NCBI GenBank assembly: GCA_035771165.1
Contig: JAWNZC010000031.1
Location: forward strand, 600,501 to 664,500
Direction of reading: 5' to 3'
DNA: 64,000 nt
DNA from: Paragorgia papillata
Taxonomy: Eukaryota; Cnidaria; Anthozoa; Scleralcyonacea; Coralliidae
Of the stretch, positions 59,147 to 64,000 are shown in pieces. Each line of letters starts with the position of its first letter. Position 1 is the first letter of the stretch. The notes under the pieces are model-generated. The model worked only from the letters and a program-made list of their open reading frames with translations, had not been told where the DNA came from and ran no database searches. The position numbers and the translations under genes are program-made.

Positions 59147-62100
59147 TTTAATTTTTTTTTAAATTTTAATCAGTTTCTAAATTAGCATATTACAGAAATA
59201 ATTATAATAATTAATTACAATAATAATGCAATTTATGGTCAGTTTAAAACAGAAATCATGTTTCCATAACATAAACTGCCAATTACAATACAATAAATCA
59301 CAATATTACTGACATACGATACAGATACTAATGTTTTTAAAAACAAACAGAAAGTTTAAAAAATAATTATTCGAAAAGAGAGGTATTAGACAAGAATTTA
59401 TCGGAGTAGAAATTAATAAGCTTTCTTCTAAATCCAAGAAGTGATTCCGACTCTCTAATATGTAATGGTAAAATATTCCATAAACGACACACGCGGACAA
59501 AATAAGAATTCTTAAATGCTTCAGTTCTACTAAAGGGGATCTTTAAAGTAAGATAATCAATATTTCTAAGAGGCTTATCACATGAACGAAAGGTCACATA
59601 GTTAGAAATGTCAACATGACATAAACCCCTAAGGCATTTGAACAAAAAGATGATATCACAAATTTCTCTGCGATAGGCTAACGGAAGCAAGTGCAAGTGA
59701 TTAAGACGTTCGGGATATGATAGTTCCCTCCCAACAATAAACCTGGTGGCCCTTCGCTGAATGCGTTCAAGTGCTATTATGTTTCTCTTAGTATGTGGTG
59801 ACCATACCACACTGGCATATTCCAGTCGAGACCTAACCCAAGTAATATATAGCAACTTCTTAATGCTCGAGTCACTGATGTCCTTACAAGAGCGATATAA
59901 AACATTCAGCATCTTTTGCGCCTTAGCTGTGGCATAATCAACATGATTATTCCAGCTTAAATTGTGGGTTATAAGAACTCCAAGGTCCTTTTCAACCTCC
60001 ACACGTTCTAACTTCATATTCTCTAAATAGTAATCTCTTTCAAAAACTGACTTGATACGAGCAATACGCAGTACCTTACACTTCTTAACGTTAAATTCCA
60101 TACCCCAGGTAGATGCCCATTTGCACAAATTAGTGAGGTCATTCTGTAATTTGATTCCATCATCCTGACCAAGAATTAAGCGGAAACATTTGGAATCATC
60201 CGCAAAAAGCGGCAAGGATGTGCCCTGTGATATTGAACTAGGCATATCATTTATGAATATCAAAAACAACACGGGTCCTAATATGGACCCCTGAGGAACT
60301 CCAGACGTTACAGGTAAGAAAATGGACTTCTCACCGTTAATTATAACTCTGTGCCTTCTACCAGTCAGGTAGGACCGGAACCATGACAGTAGCGAGCCCT
60401 TAATGCCAAGGCATTCAAGCTTGATCAGTAATCTTTCGTGAGGAACCCTGTCAAAGGCCTTTGAGAAATCAAGGTAGATAACATCGACCTGTTGCTTTTT
60501 TTCTAGAGCCAAAGAGAAATGATGAACTACTTGAGTCAGCTGGGTAATAGTAGATTTACCAGGCAAGAAGCCATGCTGCCACTCAGTGAGATGTGGGGAG
60601 ACAAAGTCATACGTGTGATGGAAAACTTGCTTCTCAAATAATTTCGACAAAACATCCAAAAGAGATATTCCTCTATAATTGAGCACTTGTGACTTTGCCT
60701 CACTTTTGTAAATAGGAACTAAGTTAGCATCCTTCCATTTCTCATGAAATTGCCCCAGATTTAATGACATATTAAACAGTTCGCACAAAGATGGTGCGAT
60801 TTCGTCAGCACAGGCACGTAATAATTTTAGAGATATACCCAAAGAAGCTTTAGTAACATCAAGTGATTTGAGTTCATTAAGCACACTCTCATTGCTAACA
60901 ATAAAACCCATAAGCTCAGATTCAACACCATAATTAGGAATTGGCAGAGAATTAATATCTGACATATCTGGTGGAACAAAAACAGAGTGAAAGTAGGCAT
61001 TAAATAAATTCGTCTGATCTAATGGCTTAGACGCATGTACTGAACCGTATTCGACAACTCCGGGGATACTATTTGAATTAGTAATGAACTTGTAGTATTT
61101 CCAAAATTTACGCGGATTAACCTTAAGAGAATCACCAAGATCGTTTAAGTGACTACGCTTCTTGAACTTAATAAGTTTCTTGACTTGATGCCTAATATTG
61201 CGAAACTTGGCCCATTGATGAATAGAGTCGTTCTTCTTCGCTTTGCGTGTAATTCTGTTTTTCTTCCTCAACAATTTCATTACTTCACCGTCGATCCACG
61301 GCGGTCTATTTGCGTCTTTAATAATTATCTTGGGAACAAATTCGTCAATGCATGTTAACAATAGATCTTCCCAACAAGCAAGGCTGCTGTCAATGTCACC
61401 TTCCACATTAGCTGTGTCCCATGGGAGTGATCTCAATGTTGACTTTAAAACGCATAAATCAGCTTGTTTAATATTATAAACAGTACGCCGATGTTTTTTT
61501 AAGCGATTTGTTCTGATAAGTAAAGAAAAGGCAACCACATAGTGGTCTGAGAGTATAAGGTCAGCGTTTACATTGACATCAGATATTTCATCAGGATAAT
61601 TACTTAGGATTAAATCCAAGATAGCCTGGTTGCCGTTGGAAACTCTGGTAGGATCCGTGACTACTTGAGTGAGATAATTCGTGTTAATTAAGTCGCAGAA
61701 TTCGGTTCCGAAAGCAGAATTTTCAGTATCAGTTACGACATCCCAATCAATGTGTGGCATATTGAAGTCACCAAGTATACACAGCCTGTTGGACTCACCA
61801 TGCAAGTTATTCAGCATTGATTGTTCCTTTACACCTTTCTTAGACATTATGATGTCGTGGGTTGTTAACAGAGTTTGTTTTTCAGATTCAGACTTACGTA
61901 GACTCTCTGATAAACGACGAACTTCTTCCTTCAGTCCCGTAGCTTCGATATTTAATTTACATATTGTTTCTTTGGGCACTTGAACAGCTTCGGTTTCACA
62001 ATTATTATTTATTGAGTTTATAGATTGATCTGAACACAAATGGGATTTCAGACGAAAAAAGTCAACAGAATTAAATATAGAAGTGCGGGTTTGTTTTCTA

Positions 62101-62150
62101 GCCATTAATATATTAAAAAATTGTAAACACTGCTTTGTCGACAAATATCG
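59147..62150 (-). mobile_element. CR1-group LINE copy with intact fused ORF
   Basis: Contains one 925-codon frame, then a 3' untranslated part of about 220 bp ending in an A-rich tail (AAAAAAAAATTAAAAAATT in minus orientation). The 5' boundary beyond 62150 and the target duplication were not found. Confidence 0.8.
59367..62144 (-). CDS. LINE polyprotein: coiled-coil start, endonuclease C-half, reverse transcriptase
   Basis: 925 codons without a stop. The likely start is MARKQTRTSIF (62105); an upstream ATG at 62144 is in frame. Residues up to about 105 look like the coiled-coil start of an ORF1 (IEATGLKEEVRRLSESLRKS). The protein then passes straight into the second half of an APE endonuclease (CILGDFNMPHIDWD, LSDHYVV). 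The front half, with its metal-binding acidic motif, is missing. Reverse transcriptase follows: VPIYKSEAK, LNYRGISLLDVLSKLFE, VDVIYLDFSKAFDRVPHERL, TSGVPQGSILGPVLFLIFINDM and the active-site FADD, then a long C-terminus (RIQRRATRFIVG). The frame is intact, but the internal deletion should prevent target cutting by its own endonuclease. Confidence 0.88.
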   Translation of the reverse strand: MSTKQCLQFFNILMARKQTRTSIFNSVDFFRLKSHLCSDQSINSINNNCETEAVQVPKETICKLNIEATGLKEEVRRLSESLRKSESEKQTLLTTHDIIMSKKGVKEQSMLNNLHGESNRLCILGDFNMPHIDWDVVTDTENSAFGTEFCDLINTNYLTQVVTDPTRVSNGNQAILDLILSNYPDEISDVNVNADLILSDHYVVAFSLLIRTNRLKKHRRTVYNIKQADLCVLKSTLRSLPWDTANVEGDIDSSLACWEDLLLTCIDEFVPKIIIKDANRPPWIDGEVMKLLRKKNRITRKAKKNDSIHQWAKFRNIRHQVKKLIKFKKRSHLNDLGDSLKVNPRKFWKYYKFITNSNSIPGVVEYGSVHASKPLDQTNLFNAYFHSVFVPPDMSDINSLPIPNYGVESELMGFIVSNESVLNELKSLDVTKASLGISLKLLRACADEIAPSLCELFNMSLNLGQFHEKWKDANLVPIYKSEAKSQVLNYRGISLLDVLSKLFEKQVFHHTYDFVSPHLTEWQHGFLPGKSTITQLTQVVHHFSLALEKKQQVDVIYLDFSKAFDRVPHERLLIKLECLGIKGSLLSWFRSYLTGRRHRVIINGEKSIFLPVTSGVPQGSILGPVLFLIFINDMPSSISQGTSLPLFADDSKCFRLILGQDDGIKLQNDLTNLCKWASTWGMEFNVKKCKVLRIARIKSVFERDYYLENMKLERVEVEKDLGVLITHNLSWNNHVDYATAKAQKMLNVLYRSCKDISDSSIKKLLYITWVRSRLEYASVVWSPHTKRNIIALERIQRRATRFIVGRELSYPERLNHLHLLPLAYRREICDIIFLFKCLRGLCHVDISNYVTFRSCDKPLRNIDYLTLKIPFSRTEAFKNSYFVRVCRLWNILPLHIRESESLLGFRRKLINFYSDKFLSNTSLFE

Positions 62151-63367
62151 AGTACGCTAAATTGCTAGCGGCCGTGTCTTGAACATACTGAAAAATATAA
62201 GAATTTTAAACTTTAGTATTATTTAATTTATGAGGTATATGCTAAAGCAATCATTCACCTCATGCAGTGTCGGTGAATAGTTGACGAATTTTAAGATAAT
62301 TTGTATTCTTATCATGCCTTTTCAACTAAATTTAGTGATTCATGTCAGTTTGAGATATAGGAGGAAGAAATTATACAAATTGAACAAATGTTCACCTCAA
62401 TTATCTCTTAAAATACTGATAGTTTGTCATGCTTCATTCATGATAAACACTCGGCAGTGTGCTTCGTCAGGATATCAAAACACCTCATAGTTTGGTCATA
62501 AAACATTCAACAATCGTCTCGGTGTTTCAATATCCTGATGAAACATTCTTTGTGTTATTTACTATAAATGTTATATGGCTATTTTTGTAAGCGGTCTCGA
62601 TCGTGAAATCTAGCAATTTGATTGGTTCCTGAGCGCTCTTGGGTCTGCCGTTCGTGACCGCTGGCCACTAGTTGCTGACGCGGTGAAATTTTTTTCCAAC
62701 AAAATGAAAGTCATGTCAGTATATGCAATAAGACGGATAATAATTTTAGCTCATTTTAGCTTCAACTCATTGTTGAAATATATATCGTATATGCTGTTAG
62801 AAATTTTGTTAATTTTTGTGACTAATTCGGTGTGATCTTGCTTGCTTGTCTTGGACCTCACCTACGTCATACTCGACAGCTATCGCCAGATATTCGGCAC
62901 GATCGCCATATAGTCGAGAAGATCGCCATTGATCGCAAGGTATTCGAGAAGTACTCGAGCAGTTAATTTTGTGGGAATAAACTAAAGTGAATCTCATCTT
63001 TGCATTTTGGTTGGTTTTGATTTTTGAAAAGTGTTAATTATTACTTTGCAAATCTTTTTTCTTCGAACGGTTTCTGACATTGATCAGTTTATAAATGGTA
63101 AGAAATAGTTTCAAAACTGTGACGTTGTTTATCTTATATACTATAATTATACAAAATCTATAAATACTTGATCGGAAACAAATTTAATATCTCAAAGCCA
63201 ACCTCGTACTTCGGTACTTTATAGCAGTACTAGAAATATTCAGCTTATAAAGTTCGCTAGAATTTGGGCCTTCAACCTTCTTTTCTCGAATAAATTGTCA
63301 ATATACGCCAAAGTATTTTATATAAATGATTTATGATAATATTTAATTTTGGTTGAATTGTGGATAC
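62151..63367. other. Intergenic DNA with one hairpin
   Basis: No gene supported. 62465-62484 and 62521-62540 form an inverted pair (CGTCAGGATATCAAAACACC against its near-inverse, 17 of 20). Short open frames on both strands have no domain. Confidence 0.45.
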
Positions 63368-63990
63368 AATTATAGAATACCCCGCATGTGAAATGGTATA
63401 TGTAGACTGGCTACGCGGCTACGTGGCTACGCGGCTACGTGGCTACGCGGCGGTAGCTATAGCTAGGTACAAAGGTAGTCAGGTAAGTTGCTGCTGCTTT
63501 GTTGTGAATGTATTGCTTGAATTTCAAGTTTCTTTCTTCAGAAGGAAGTACTTGGGAAAATTTGGTTTGGCTAAAGCAGAGAATACGCGTCCATTTAAAT
63601 TGAAATATAGTAAGGTTAGGGTTCATGGTTCCATTGTATGGGGGTGAGGTAATCCTAATTTTCCATACCACAAACTACCCCGATTTGTGATTAGGGTTAG
63701 GGTTCATGGTTCCATTGTATGGGGGTAAGGTAATCGTAATTTCCATACCTCAAACTTCCCTGATTTGTGATTAGGGTTACGCTTAATATTAGGATTACGA
63801 TTAACATAAGGTTAAGTAATGGATTGGGAGACTAGTCGCGTAACCGCGTAGCCACGTAGTGGCGTAGTCGCGTAGCCACGTAGCCGGGCGTGGACGCGTA
63901 CGCGCGTAGGCGCGTGGTTGCCACGTTGCCAGGAACGTAGCCACATAGCGATTGAGAGGAGCAATTTCAATTACGGGGTATTCTATAATT
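63368..63990. mobile_element. TIR element with inverted CTACG arrays
   Basis: AATTATAGAATACCCCG is exactly inverted at 63974-63990. Just inside lie an array of GGCTACGCGGCTACGT (63409-63450) and the mirrored GCGTAGCCACGTAG array (63836-63925). The centre has an 81-bp unit repeated twice (63613 and 63694) with TTAGGGTTAGGGTTCATGG. No target duplication longer than AC is visible. No coding sequence. Confidence 0.78.
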
Positions 63991-64000
63991 ACTCCGAATT

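Noticed and set aside
63608..63790. Telomere-like TTAGGG repeat
   Set aside because: Only two adjacent units in each of two duplicated blocks; not an interstitial telomere array.

Overview
This 64 kb window is non-coding-dominated animal nuclear DNA, most likely from an anthozoan cnidarian such as a stony coral. Reasons: spliced genes with GT-AG introns; a THAP/TTAA (Kolobok-type) transposase next to a P2X7-type intracellular-domain gene; CR1/L2-like LINEs; a Ty3/gypsy element of marine-invertebrate type; a secreted SRCR protein; and a dense load of terminal-inverted-repeat (TIR) elements. The cnidarian call rests on remembered family distribution, not on a search. There is no bacterial or organellar signature.

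Layout. 1-18608 is one satellite array of about 286 units of 65 bp with higher-order duplications. 18694-20646 is low-information DNA with one duplicated 136-bp block. 20647-23707 is a TAA-flanked Harbinger-like element. 23711-34103 is a Kolobok-like transposon with TTAA on both sides. It carries two convergent genes: a decayed multi-exon THAP transposase on the minus strand and a P2X7-domain protein on the plus strand. A Ty3/gypsy element with 166-bp LTRs (26061-30243) sits inside one transposase exon. 34704-35150 is a replication protein A-like OB-fold exon. 36371-39010 holds three small elements (a hAT-type and two nested TAA-type). 39644-42367 is a secreted SRCR gene, with an unidentified spliced gene inside its large intron.

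44396-52122 is one decayed minus-strand gene (SAM-like N-terminus, CCHC knuckle, coiled coil). It was broken by a 5'-truncated LINE (50392-51586, TSD AATTAG) and by a 5.5-kb TA-flanked TIR element (44779-50296). The TIR element carries its own small three-exon gene. 52539-53513 is a DDE transposase pseudogene. 53934-55115 is simple and tandem repeat. 56640-62144 holds LINE ORF fragments, one of them split by a hAT element with a perfect 8-bp target duplication and a nested Harbinger-type element. 63368-63990 is a final TIR element with subterminal CTACG arrays.

Overall the window is a stratigraphy of nested insertions. In several cases removing the insert plus one target duplication restores an open frame, so the order of events can be read. 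The least familiar points are the P2X7-domain gene lying inside Kolobok-type ends, and several TIR elements whose ends are built from inverted arrays of short repeats.
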